Source: Sporosarcina sp. P32b
Lineage (GTDB): Bacteria; Bacillota; Bacilli; Bacillales_A; Planococcaceae
Direction of reading: 5' to 3'
NCBI RefSeq assembly: GCF_002743335.1
Contig: NZ_PDZB01000005.1
Location: 98,745-162,744 of the forward strand
DNA: 64,000 bases
The notes under the pieces are model-generated. The model saw nothing but the letters and a program-made list of their open reading frames with translations, was not told the DNA's origin and did no database searches. Below are positions 16,574 through 24,971 of the stretch, one piece after another; within the stretch, counting starts at the first letter, position 1; the number at the start of each line of letters is the position of its first letter. Made by a program: the position numbers and the translations under genes.

Positions 16574-17494
16574 ATGTCAAAACATCGATGGTTTGAAGAT
16601 CTTCAAAAGAATATAAAAAGCGGTTGGTTATTACTTGATGAGCCACTAAACAAATATACGAAAACACGTCTTGGCGGTAAAGCGGATGTCGTCGCGGCGC
16701 CTGGCACTATAGAAGAAGTGCAATCGGTTGTTAGCTATGCGTATAATCATGAAATTCCAATTTTATTGCTCGGGAACGGTTCGAATATGGTCGTTCGTGA
16801 TGGTGGCGTTCGTGGCATTGTAATGTATATGGCAAACCTCAATGATATCAAGATTGATGGTAATAGAATGATAGCGGAAGCTGGTGCGAATATTATTGAT
16901 GCATCGAGAGAAGCAGCGACAGCTTGTTTAACCGGTCTAGAGTTTGCGTGCGGAATACCAGGTTCAATTGGTGGCGCAATGGCTATGAACGCAGGAGCGT
17001 ACGGTGGAGAAATCAAAGATATTATTCATCACGCAACTGTAATGGATGAAACAGGAAAAATTTTCGAGCTCTCCAAAGAAGAATTGGAACTAGGATATCG
17101 TAAAAGTATTATTACTACAGAAGGTTATTATGTGCTATCAGCAGAGTTCTGGCTCTCTGAAGGTGAACAGTGTGATATCGATGCGGCGGTTGCTGATTTA
17201 ACATTCCAACGTGAATCTAAACAGCCACTTGAATATCCATCTGCAGGAAGTGTGTTCAAACGTCCACCAGGCTATTTCGCAGGAAAATTGATTCAGGACA
17301 GTGGCTTGCAAGGAAAAGGATTTGGTGGAGCAGAAGTGTCTACTAAACATGCGGGGTTCATCGTCAATAAAAATAATGCCACGGCGGCAGATTATATTCA
17401 GACGATTGATATGGTCAAAGCGGAAGTGAAGAAGAATTTCGGCGTTGATCTGGAGATGGAAGTGAAAATTGTAGGGGAAGAACTTTCTGAATAA
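16574..17494 (+). CDS. murB: UDP-N-acetylenolpyruvoylglucosamine reductase
   Basis: A 306-residue flavoenzyme that reduces UDP-GlcNAc-enolpyruvate to UDP-MurNAc in peptidoglycan synthesis. FAD-binding residues lie in LLGNGSNMVVRDGG and GIPGSIGGAMAMNAGAYGGE; the catalytic region is YPSAGSVFKRP with the proton-donor serine. The length and lack of the extra C-terminal fold mark it as type II MurB. It stands alone, not in the division cluster, and ends in a strong terminator. Confidence 0.95.
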   Translation: MSKHRWFEDLQKNIKSGWLLLDEPLNKYTKTRLGGKADVVAAPGTIEEVQSVVSYAYNHEIPILLLGNGSNMVVRDGGVRGIVMYMANLNDIKIDGNRMIAEAGANIIDASREAATACLTGLEFACGIPGSIGGAMAMNAGAYGGEIKDIIHHATVMDETGKIFELSKEELELGYRKSIITTEGYYVLSAEFWLSEGEQCDIDAAVADLTFQRESKQPLEYPSAGSVFKRPPGYFAGKLIQDSGLQGKGFGGAEVSTKHAGFIVNKNNATAADYIQTIDMVKAEVKKNFGVDLEMEVKIVGEELSE

Positions 17495-17506
17495 CAGAAG
17501 TAACAG

Positions 17507-17558
17507 GAGTTGTCTGTGAAGTCATTATTATAATGACCTCTCGGGACAGCTCTTTTTA
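17507..17558 (+). terminator. Terminator after murB
   Basis: A long stem of about 20 bases (gagttgtctgtgaagtcatta pairs with taatgacctctcgggacagctc) ends in TTTTT. A closely related hairpin lies after copA at 38283-38325. Confidence 0.88.
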
Positions 17559-17692
17559 ATGTAAAAAGTTGTGGAGAAATTCTGGCAGGGGGATGGGTTG
17601 ACGGGGTGGGGGAGTCGCTCCACCTACGTGCCAACCCCATCGTACTCCACTCTAACTGTATATGTTCTTAGGTCTTGAACTGAAATCTATGC

Positions 17693-17723
17693 AAAAAAGA
17701 GATGCCCATTCCGGGGCATCTCT
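17693..17723 (-). terminator. Terminator of the usp-like gene
   Basis: The stem agagatgccc / gggcatctct is followed on the minus strand by a run of T (AAAAAA at 17693-17698 on the plus strand). Confidence 0.88.
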
Positions 17724-17730
17724 TGTGATG

Positions 17731-18405
17731 TTAATTTTGTATCTTGCACTGGACTTTGCTCGGGTCGAGTACTTGGTCATCCTCTATTTGCACCTGGCAT
17801 ATCTTGCTATTTTGCATGAACTTAAAGACCCCGTTGTTGAAATCGGTCCCAACTTCTTTAAAGAAGATTCCTTCATACTGCGAATGCTTCGAAAGCGTGA
17901 AGTTGATCCGGAAGCCGTCGCCGTCAGGGATCAAATACGCGCGTACACCTTTTTCAAACGATCCTTCTGTCTCACTCTTTATCGCACGATCAACCGATAC
18001 TACATGAAAATCAACAAAAGGAATCTCTCTCAACAAGACGTTCATGAAAGAACCTTTTGTGATTTCCTCCCAGCGACTTTGCGCGGTCTGTCCGATGATG
18101 ATCTGTGTAATGCCATACTGGTGAGCTACTTCTTTGATGACTTTTGCAGCTGGACGCTTCTCATCGTCGCGGATAATGAATGCTTCGACATCCAACTCTT
18201 CCGCGATCTCTTTCCAACGGTCTACATACTCCGACTTCTCTACATCAAAGTCATCGAGCGGTGCAGGATCGACTGTCAGGATATAAAGCGGACAGTCCAT
18301 GATTGTTGCAATTTTATATCCTCTATTAATGAGACGTTCACCATTTGGACCGTAATACACACAAACGAGAATTCCCTCGTCCATACGGCTTTTCATTTTG
18401 CCCAT
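17731..18405 (-). CDS. KdpD-like universal stress protein (UspA domain)
   Basis: A 224-residue cytoplasmic protein. The first half is a Usp-type nucleotide-binding domain of the KdpD subgroup (ILVCVYYGPNGERLINRGYKIA; ITQIIIGQTAQSRWEEI; the GQ-x9-G-like element). The second half (about 145-224) is not recognised. In KdpD this domain binds c-di-AMP or ATP and senses potassium status. Here it is free-standing and lies divergently upstream of the mrp cation antiporter operon, which hints at a link with ion homeostasis, but that is only inference. Confidence 0.7.
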   Translation of the reverse strand: MGKMKSRMDEGILVCVYYGPNGERLINRGYKIATIMDCPLYILTVDPAPLDDFDVEKSEYVDRWKEIAEELDVEAFIIRDDEKRPAAKVIKEVAHQYGITQIIIGQTAQSRWEEITKGSFMNVLLREIPFVDFHVVSVDRAIKSETEGSFEKGVRAYLIPDGDGFRINFTLSKHSQYEGIFFKEVGTDFNNGVFKFMQNSKICQVQIEDDQVLDPSKVQCKIQN

Positions 18406-18702
18406 AATGACTCATCACCTCTTCGAATTCTATAAATTCATTGTAACCGGTTCACACTTTAGGGGAATGCTTTCCGCTGCAATTCCGCCAGAGAACCTCA
18501 TCCTGCATATAGGATTACGAACTTGGCCTTACAGTATGCTGACCGCGCTTTTTATGCAGTTTTCGATAAAGTAGTGTATACTTTCGAGTAGAGATTGTTC
18601 TCTTTGCTTAGAGTCCCATTATGCATAACGTACAGTGTTCAGTCAAGAGTCTCTGAGTATTCTATCGACACGTATAATTGATTAATTTCGGGAGGTGTTA
18701 GG
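18406..18702. other. Intergenic region between usp-like gene and mrpA
   Basis: These 297 bases separate two divergent genes and must hold both promoters. A TATACT at 18577-18582 and a TATAAT at 18673-18678 are candidate -10 elements for mrp, neither with a convincing -35. I see no riboswitch or repeat. Confidence 0.4.
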
Positions 18703-21117
18703 TTGATCACCGTCTTACTGGCAATATTCATTCCTTTTATCGCAGCATGTTTGGTACCTTTTATACACAAAATTTTGACTGGAAGACGGATCGGCTGGTT
18801 TGTAATCACCATTCCGTTGTTCTTGTTTATTTTATTGATTCGTCTAGTTCCTTCGCTTTCAGATGGGGCGTCTTATTTATATACGTTCCCTTGGATACCT
18901 TCTGCAGATGTCTATTTTTCCACGCATTTGGACGGACTGAGTATGATTTTTGCGTTGCTAATTACAGGAATCGGTAGTTTGGTTGTATTATATTCAATCT
19001 ACTATCTTTCTGAACGGGAAGCAATTGGTCGCTTTTATACATATTTACTGTTGTTCATGGGGGCTATGCTAGGTGTTGTATTATCCGATAACCTGATTGT
19101 TCTGTATGTGTTCTGGGAATTAACGAGTATTTCTTCCTTCCTACTAATTGCTTTCTGGTATCACCGAAAACAGTCACGATACGGAGCGAAGAAATCGATG
19201 TTGATCACCGTCACAGGCGGTATTTTCATGTTAGTTGGATTTTTAATGCTTTACGCAATTACGGGAACGTTTAACTTACAGGAACTTATTTCTATGCGGG
19301 AAGTGATTGCAGCAGATTCACTGTTCATCCCCGCGATGTTGCTTGTTTTGATTGGTGCATTCACCAAATCTGCGCAGTTTCCTTTCCATATTTGGCTACC
19401 TGACGCGATGGAGGCTCCTACACCTGTTAGTGCCTACTTACACTCCGCCACGATGGTAAAAGCGGGTATTTATTTAGTAGCACGATTTACACCGATTTTC
19501 GCAGGTGATACGACATGGTTTTATGTCGTGTCTTGCGTAGGGTTATTGACGATGTTGTGGGGGTCTGTCAACGCGGTGAAGCAAACGGATCTGAAGGCGT
19601 TGCTCGCGTTCTCCACCGTGAGTCAGTTAGGTATGATCATGAGTTTGCTCGGTATTGGTTCATTAGCATTCGCTTCTTCTGAAAGTGCGCACATCGCGTT
19701 ATTCACCGCCGCTACATTCGCTGCATTATTTCATATGATTAACCATTCGACCTTTAAAGGTTCCTTATTTATGGTCGTCGGTATTTTAGATCATGAGCTG
19801 GGCACGCGTAATATTAAACGACTCGGTGGCTTGGCAACGATCATGCCCATCACATTTACCATTGCACTCATTGGCAGTTTCTCTATGGCAGGACTACCAC
19901 CATTCAATGGCTTCTTAAGTAAGGAATTATTTTTTGAAGCGATGCTGTCATTAAAAGAAGCCAATCTATTATCAATGGATTCGCTGGTCGTATTGTTTCC
20001 AATCGTTGCGTGGATCGGCAGTATATTCACATTCATTTATTGTATGATCATAGTATTTCAGACGTTTTTCGGCAAAGTACATGCACCGGCCCCTGGACAA
20101 CGACCTGCACATGAAGCACCGATTCAAATGTTGATATCACCTATGGTACTTGGCAGTCTAGTCGTACTTATTTTCATCTTCCCGAATCTGCTAGGTACGT
20201 ATATTTTGGGTCCAGCAATGAATGCGGTATATCCGCAATTTGAAGGGATGCCTGGTCTAGTACCAGAAATACAAGTGTGGCATGGCTGGGAGATGCCGAT
20301 CTTCATGACGATCGGTGTGATTATCTTGGGAATCTTATTGTATGGTTTATTGCGTTACTGGAAAGGGATTTACCGTTTAGGGTTTTTACAATGGACGCTT
20401 GATCGTTTATATAACGCTACATTACAACGGATTGAACGAGTAGCTTCTGTTGTGACGAAAACATATATGACGGGTTCGGTACGTGATTACGTCGCGTATA
20501 TCATGCTGTTTTTCATTGCGCTTGTTGGAATAGGATTGCTAGGTTTCCAGCAATTTATTTTCGACTTCTCGAATGATGCCGTGATTGAGATTAATGAAGG
20601 TATTATTATTTTCGTTATGATGTGTTCAAGTGTAGCGATTTTATTTGCTAAGTCCAGGATTACTGCCATTATTCTTAACGGTGTGCTGGGCTATTCAATC
20701 GCCATTCTATTTGTCGTATTCCGTGCGCCGGATCTCGCGTTAACGCAAATAATTGTTGAGACGGTTACAACGGTGTTGTTCTTACTGTGCTTCTATTATT
20801 TACCGGAGTGGAAAAACGAACACAAATCGATTTCCATGCGAGTACGTAATGGGTTGATAGCAGTTGCGTCCGGGGTTGCTGTTACCGTTATCGCTTTGCT
20901 CGTGCAAGGCCATTCTATGTATCCGTCGATTTCTATCTATTATGAAACAGCGTCTCGACTTGCAGGCGGTTTGAATGTAGTAAATACGATACTAGGTGAT
21001 TTCCGTGCATTCGATACGATGCTTGAAGTATTGGTATTGTTCATCGCAGGCCTTGGCGTCTATTCATTAGTTAAGCTGCGTCGCAAGAAGGGAGTGGATC
21101 ACACTGAAGAAAAATGA
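18703..21117 (+). CDS. mrpA: Mrp Na+/H+ antiporter subunit A
   Basis: An 804-residue, very hydrophobic protein and the largest subunit of the Mrp (CPA3) complex. The N-terminal two thirds is homologous to complex I NuoL/ND5 (LTSISSFLLIAFWYHRKQ, FPFHIWLPDAMEAPTPVSAYLHSATMVKAG with the conserved Lys, LGMIMSLLGIG). The C-terminal third has the MrpA/MbhD-E-like helices. It drives Na+ export in exchange for H+ and supports alkali and salt tolerance. Translation begins at a TTG five bases after GGAGGTG. Confidence 0.95.
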   Translation: MITVLLAIFIPFIAACLVPFIHKILTGRRIGWFVITIPLFLFILLIRLVPSLSDGASYLYTFPWIPSADVYFSTHLDGLSMIFALLITGIGSLVVLYSIYYLSEREAIGRFYTYLLLFMGAMLGVVLSDNLIVLYVFWELTSISSFLLIAFWYHRKQSRYGAKKSMLITVTGGIFMLVGFLMLYAITGTFNLQELISMREVIAADSLFIPAMLLVLIGAFTKSAQFPFHIWLPDAMEAPTPVSAYLHSATMVKAGIYLVARFTPIFAGDTTWFYVVSCVGLLTMLWGSVNAVKQTDLKALLAFSTVSQLGMIMSLLGIGSLAFASSESAHIALFTAATFAALFHMINHSTFKGSLFMVVGILDHELGTRNIKRLGGLATIMPITFTIALIGSFSMAGLPPFNGFLSKELFFEAMLSLKEANLLSMDSLVVLFPIVAWIGSIFTFIYCMIIVFQTFFGKVHAPAPGQRPAHEAPIQMLISPMVLGSLVVLIFIFPNLLGTYILGPAMNAVYPQFEGMPGLVPEIQVWHGWEMPIFMTIGVIILGILLYGLLRYWKGIYRLGFLQWTLDRLYNATLQRIERVASVVTKTYMTGSVRDYVAYIMLFFIALVGIGLLGFQQFIFDFSNDAVIEINEGIIIFVMMCSSVAILFAKSRITAIILNGVLGYSIAILFVVFRAPDLALTQIIVETVTTVLFLLCFYYLPEWKNEHKSISMRVRNGLIAVASGVAVTVIALLVQGHSMYPSISIYYETASRLAGGLNVVNTILGDFRAFDTMLEVLVLFIAGLGVYSLVKLRRKKGVDHTEEK

Positions 21118-21118
21118 T

Positions 21119-21529
21119 GTGATCTTACAGACAGTGACGAAGATTGTGTTTTTCATCATCTTGACGTTTGGTGTGGAGCTATTTATGTCGGGGCATAATA
21201 ATCCCGGTGGCGGCTTCATTGGCGGCCTTGTGCTCTCTTCTGCGTTTGTATTATTGTATTTAGTTTATGACATAGAAACTGTTCACCGGGGAACGCCATT
21301 TGATTTTAAGCGAGTGGCGGCACTTGGTGTGTTGCTGGCTGTAGGTACAGGAATGTTATCAATTTTGTTTGGTGAGTCCTTCCTGTCACAGACGACATGG
21401 CTTGTGGATTTACCGGTTTTTGGTGAGACGGAACTTGGAACAATGACGATTTTCGAAGCAGGAGTCGCACTGACTGTCCTCGGTGTCGTCGTGACGATTA
21501 TTTTGGGAATCAGTGAGGATGTGGAGTAA
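21119..21529 (+). CDS. mrpB: Mrp Na+/H+ antiporter subunit B
   Basis: A small membrane subunit with four helices; the motif SGHNNPGGGFIGGL is the MrpB/MbhH-like signature. The annotated GTG start at 21119 has no ribosome site close by. The frame stays open upstream, and a CTG at 21104, nine bases after GGGAG, would give MKKNDVILQ, which is how MrpB proteins usually begin; it would overlap mrpA by 14 bases. No in-frame ATG exists there. The stop overlaps mrpC by one base. Confidence 0.9.
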   Translation: MILQTVTKIVFFIILTFGVELFMSGHNNPGGGFIGGLVLSSAFVLLYLVYDIETVHRGTPFDFKRVAALGVLLAVGTGMLSILFGESFLSQTTWLVDLPVFGETELGTMTIFEAGVALTVLGVVVTIILGISEDVE

Positions 21530-21861
21530 TGGAGACATTAATTACCCTTCTGGTTGGTGTGCTAGTGGCAGTAGGCGTTTATTTGCTCTTATCAAAAGAA
21601 ATGTTGCGAATTATTTTAGGGACAGCCATTTTATCGCACGCTATTCATTTATTATTATTGACGATGGGTGGATTAAAAAAGGGTGATGTGCCCTTGCTTA
21701 CAGAGACAGCTGCGGAATATACAGACGCCCTGCCGCAAGCGCTGATTCTAACGGCGATTGTCATCAGCTTCGCGGTGACGGCATTTTTACTCGTATTATC
21801 TTACCGTGTGTATCAAGAGTCTGGCCGTGGACCTGGATTGCGAGGGCGACAAGATGAATAA
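21529..21861 (+). CDS. mrpC: Mrp Na+/H+ antiporter subunit C
   Basis: A 110-residue NuoK-like subunit with three transmembrane helices, including the conserved glutamate regions (LLLSKEMLRIILGTAILSHAIHLLLL; DALPQALILTAIVISFA). The start codon shares its first base with the mrpB stop codon and the end overlaps mrpD by eight bases, so the Mrp genes are translated as a coupled set. Confidence 0.93.
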   Translation: METLITLLVGVLVAVGVYLLLSKEMLRIILGTAILSHAIHLLLLTMGGLKKGDVPLLTETAAEYTDALPQALILTAIVISFAVTAFLLVLSYRVYQESGRGPGLRGRQDE

Positions 21862-23338
21862 TTTATTAGTATTGCCTATGATCTTGCCTATTTTAATGGG
21901 TGTTATTTTAGTGTTTTTACGTCCGTATATTCGTGTGCAACGTGTACTTAGTGTGCTGACGACGATTGCTTCTGCTGCTGTGGCTGCCTATTGTCTCCAG
22001 CACATTCATCTAAATGGCATCATGCGTTTGGATTTTGGAGATTGGTTACCACCGCACGGAATCTTATTTGTGGGCGATTCATTTGCGATGCTACTAGTGC
22101 TAGTTGCGTGCATCGTTTCTAGTATTATTTTACTGTATGCATTCGCTACGACAGGGTTTGAGACAGAGACGATGTTCTTCTATCCATTCTTCCTGTTTTT
22201 AATGGCAGGAGTTAACGGCTCGTTTCTGACTGGAGATTTATTTAATCTATTTGTTTGTTTTGAAGTGATGTTACTGGCTTCCTATGTGTTGCTGACTCTT
22301 GGAGGACGCAAAACACAGTTAAAGGAAGGTATTACGTATGTATTGATCAATGTGCTGGCTTCCTGGTTCTTCTTATTAGGTATCGCGTATATTTACGGTG
22401 TACTAGGTACGTTAAACATGGCCCATATCGCTGTGCGTGTAGCAGAAACGGGACAAGGACCGCTTCTGACGCTAATCGCAATTATTTTCATGATTGTCTT
22501 TAGTTTGAAAGCGGGCTTGCTACTTTATTTCTGGTTGCCAGGTTCTTATTCGGCACCCCCTACTGCGGTCGCGGCACTGTTTGGTGCGCTACTGACGAAG
22601 GTAGGTATTTATGCGCTGTATCGTATGTTTACATTAATATTTATACATGATCCAATCATTTATAAAATCATTGGCGTGCTAGCCATAGTCACAATGGTTG
22701 CGGGGTCTCTTGGGGCGATTGCATATTCAGATATTCGTCAGATTGTCTCGTATAATGTCATTATTTCTGTTGGCTTTGTGTTGACAGGTTTGGCAATTGC
22801 TACGAATACTGCATTCCAAGGTGCGAGCTATTATTTGGTTCATGACATGATTAGTAAAGCATTGCTGTTTCTATTGGCAGGTACTGTCGTATATTTGACG
22901 GGACGTTCGAAGTTTAATGAAATCAGTGGTCTAATTCGTAACTATCCGCTCGTCGGTTGGTTATTTTTCTTGACGATGCTTGCGATTGCCGGAATTCCGC
23001 CATTCAGCGGATTTATTGGAAAAGTGTATATAGGATTAGGTGCAATTGAAACAGGATCTTACGTGTTGCTCGCGGTGTCGTTTTTATCGAGTATTGGTGT
23101 ATTGTATTCACTCCTTCGTATTTTCCTTAATAGTTTTTGGGGAGAAACGATAATTAGTGAAGATGATCAAAAGCCATTTCAAAAGAAAATTGGTTTGCCG
23201 CTCGTATTACTTGCGGTACTCGTAGTTGGCTTAGGTATAGGTGCAGAACTGCTGTCGCCTTATATTCAGGATGCAGCCAATACATTAGCTAATCCCGAAG
23301 AGTATATACGCGCCGTAATGGGTGACGATTTAGAGTAG
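21854..23338 (+). CDS. mrpD: Mrp Na+/H+ antiporter subunit D
   Basis: A 494-residue NuoM/N-like proton-translocating subunit with about 14 helices. Key segments are the conserved glutamate in FVCFEVMLLASYVLL, FSLKAGLLLYFWLPGSYSAPPTAVAALFGALLTKVG and the broken-helix GIPPFSGFIGK. I start at ATG 21854 (MNNLLVLP), as in homologues; the upstream ATG at 21806 lies within mrpC and would add a charged extension. Confidence 0.93.
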   Translation: MNNLLVLPMILPILMGVILVFLRPYIRVQRVLSVLTTIASAAVAAYCLQHIHLNGIMRLDFGDWLPPHGILFVGDSFAMLLVLVACIVSSIILLYAFATTGFETETMFFYPFFLFLMAGVNGSFLTGDLFNLFVCFEVMLLASYVLLTLGGRKTQLKEGITYVLINVLASWFFLLGIAYIYGVLGTLNMAHIAVRVAETGQGPLLTLIAIIFMIVFSLKAGLLLYFWLPGSYSAPPTAVAALFGALLTKVGIYALYRMFTLIFIHDPIIYKIIGVLAIVTMVAGSLGAIAYSDIRQIVSYNVIISVGFVLTGLAIATNTAFQGASYYLVHDMISKALLFLLAGTVVYLTGRSKFNEISGLIRNYPLVGWLFFLTMLAIAGIPPFSGFIGKVYIGLGAIETGSYVLLAVSFLSSIGVLYSLLRIFLNSFWGETIISEDDQKPFQKKIGLPLVLLAVLVVGLGIGAELLSPYIQDAANTLANPEEYIRAVMGDDLE

Positions 23339-23353
23339 GGAGGGGGAGACGAC

Positions 23354-23836
23354 ATGCCGTTACAGCTTCTGCTGAATTTATTCATCGCATTTTTATGGAT
23401 GACGCTGATGGATGAAGATGAATTGAGATTCACGACATTTTTCATGGGTTTTTTAGTCGGACTCGGCATTATTTTTGTCATGAGTCGTTTTTTCGATACG
23501 CATTTCTATTTACGCAGAGTATATGCTGCCTGCAAGCTCTTGTTAATCTTTATCAGGGAACTGACGCAGTCGAGTATTGTGGTCATCTCCCAAATCGTGC
23601 GGCCTACACTACGTATTAAACCAGGTATCTTTAAATACAAAACTATTTTGACGAGTGATGTAGAAGTGACTATGCTGTCCATGTTGCTTACTTTAACACC
23701 GGGCTCGGTCGTGATGGAAGTATCTGCTGAGGGCAATGAGTTATATATTCATGCAATGGACGTTGAAGAGTCGCGGGATGGATTGATTAAGCAACTGAAG
23801 AATTTCGAGAAAGCGATTATGGAGGTGACACGATGA
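23354..23836 (+). CDS. mrpE: Mrp Na+/H+ antiporter subunit E
   Basis: A 160-residue subunit with two or three N-terminal helices and a cytoplasmic C-terminal domain. LTLTPGSVVMEVS and ELYIHAMDV are MrpE hallmarks. It starts after GGGAGGGGGAG and overlaps mrpF by ATGA. Confidence 0.93.
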   Translation: MPLQLLLNLFIAFLWMTLMDEDELRFTTFFMGFLVGLGIIFVMSRFFDTHFYLRRVYAACKLLLIFIRELTQSSIVVISQIVRPTLRIKPGIFKYKTILTSDVEVTMLSMLLTLTPGSVVMEVSAEGNELYIHAMDVEESRDGLIKQLKNFEKAIMEVTR

Positions 23837-24117
23837 TAGCAGGTATGCTGACGATATCGGTCATACTATTCGCGCTGACTATTTTGGTGGCAGTCATCCG
23901 GATTATCCTAGGTCCTTCTCTGCCAGATCGCGTGGTAGCACTTGATGTAATCGGAGTGAATTTGATTGCAACGATTGCCGTCGTGTCAGTGATTTTAAAT
24001 ACAAAAGCATTTTTGGAAGCAATCTTGATCCTCGGTATTCTTTCATTTATCGGGACGATCGCATTTTCCAAATTTATTGAGAGGGGGAAAATAGTTGAAC
24101 GCAAGCGAGATCGGTGA
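23833..24117 (+). CDS. mrpF: Mrp Na+/H+ antiporter subunit F
   Basis: A 94-residue, three-helix subunit; RIILGPSLPDRVVALDVIGVN is the conserved MrpF motif with the functional Asp. It overlaps both neighbours (mrpE by 4 bases, mrpG by 23 bases). Confidence 0.93.
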   Translation: MIAGMLTISVILFALTILVAVIRIILGPSLPDRVVALDVIGVNLIATIAVVSVILNTKAFLEAILILGILSFIGTIAFSKFIERGKIVERKRDR

Positions 24118-24466
24118 ATTTATAGGGGCTTTGTTGATTTTGACAGGTGCAGTTGCCAGTATGTTGAGTGTCTTTGGATTGATCCGCTTACCGGATGTCT
24201 ATACTCGATCACATGCTGCAACGAAAAGTTCGACATTGGCAGTGTTATTGACATTATCCGGCGCGTTCGTCTTTTTTCTATTCTCCGAAAATTTTATCAG
24301 TGTACGGTTGCTTCTTGGTATTGGCTTTGTTTTTTTGACAGCACCAGTGGCTGGGCATGTAATTATACGTGCTGCTTACCGATCGAATGTTAAGCTAGCG
24401 GATATTTCTACCGAAGATGAATTATATGAAAAAATCCATGGGCAAAAGACAGATAAAATGGAGTAA
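24095..24466 (+). CDS. mrpG: Mrp Na+/H+ antiporter subunit G
   Basis: A 123-residue, three-helix subunit with GLIRLPDVYTRSHAATKSSTLAV, the MrpG signature. Translation starts at a TTG after GAGGGGGAA inside the end of mrpF. It is the last of the seven subunits, so the operon is complete and of the group 1 type with separate A and B genes. Confidence 0.93.
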   Translation: MNASEIGEFIGALLILTGAVASMLSVFGLIRLPDVYTRSHAATKSSTLAVLLTLSGAFVFFLFSENFISVRLLLGIGFVFLTAPVAGHVIIRAAYRSNVKLADISTEDELYEKIHGQKTDKME

Positions 24467-24560
24467 TAGTTGATTCAAATGAACATAAGAGTCAATTGAT
24501 TTTCTAACACCTTATCTATATAATTGCCATAATCTATATGCGAATGAATGGGGTGAAAAA

Positions 24561-24923
24561 GTGGTAAATCAAGATGCTTGTGAAGTAACAGTTGTGCACG
24601 AAGATGTAGTTCGCAAAATTCGTAAAGAGCTTCCTGATGTAACGGAGATGGTACAAATATTCAAAGCATTGGCTGATGAGACACGTTTACGAATTGCTTA
24701 TTCACTGACATTGGAAGCAGAAATGTGTGTCTGTGATGTAGCGGCAGTAATTCAATCTTCATCCGCTACCGCTTCCCATCATTTACGTTATTTACGGGAT
24801 CATTCATTAGCCAAATCAGAAAGACGTGGAAAAATGGTATACTATTCTTTAGCAGACGAACATGTTGCAGACTTAGTGAAAATTGCATACGAACATGCAA
24901 TTGAAGCACAGCAAACGATGTAA
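24561..24923 (+). CDS. CadC-like ArsR-family metal-responsive repressor
   Basis: A 120-residue winged-helix ArsR/SmtB regulator. It keeps the alpha-4C type metal motif CVCDV and an N-terminal Cys7, and has SATASHHLRYLRDH as the recognition helix and an ADEHxxxxxxxAxEHxxE C-terminal helix with zinc-site-like Asp/His residues. Compared with Staphylococcus CadC, the second N-terminal cysteine (position 11) is replaced by Val. No CadA-type ATPase is adjacent, so its target is elsewhere or is the promoter of this gene and the acetyltransferase that follows. The start is a GTG after GGGGTGA. Confidence 0.8.
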   Translation: MVNQDACEVTVVHEDVVRKIRKELPDVTEMVQIFKALADETRLRIAYSLTLEAEMCVCDVAAVIQSSSATASHHLRYLRDHSLAKSERRGKMVYYSLADEHVADLVKIAYEHAIEAQQTM

Positions 24924-24971
24924 TGTCAGGTGAGGCGCTTGCATACAGGCAGGCATGATGGAGGAATTTTA

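Noticed and set aside
17662..18435. 257-codon plus-strand frame over the usp-like gene
   Set aside because: It is antisense to a protein with clear Usp motifs and its own ribosome site and terminator; the plus-strand translation has no recognisable features.
24467..24505. Weak inverted repeat after mrpG as operon terminator
   Set aside because: The arms have several mismatches and the T tract is short; not strong enough to call.
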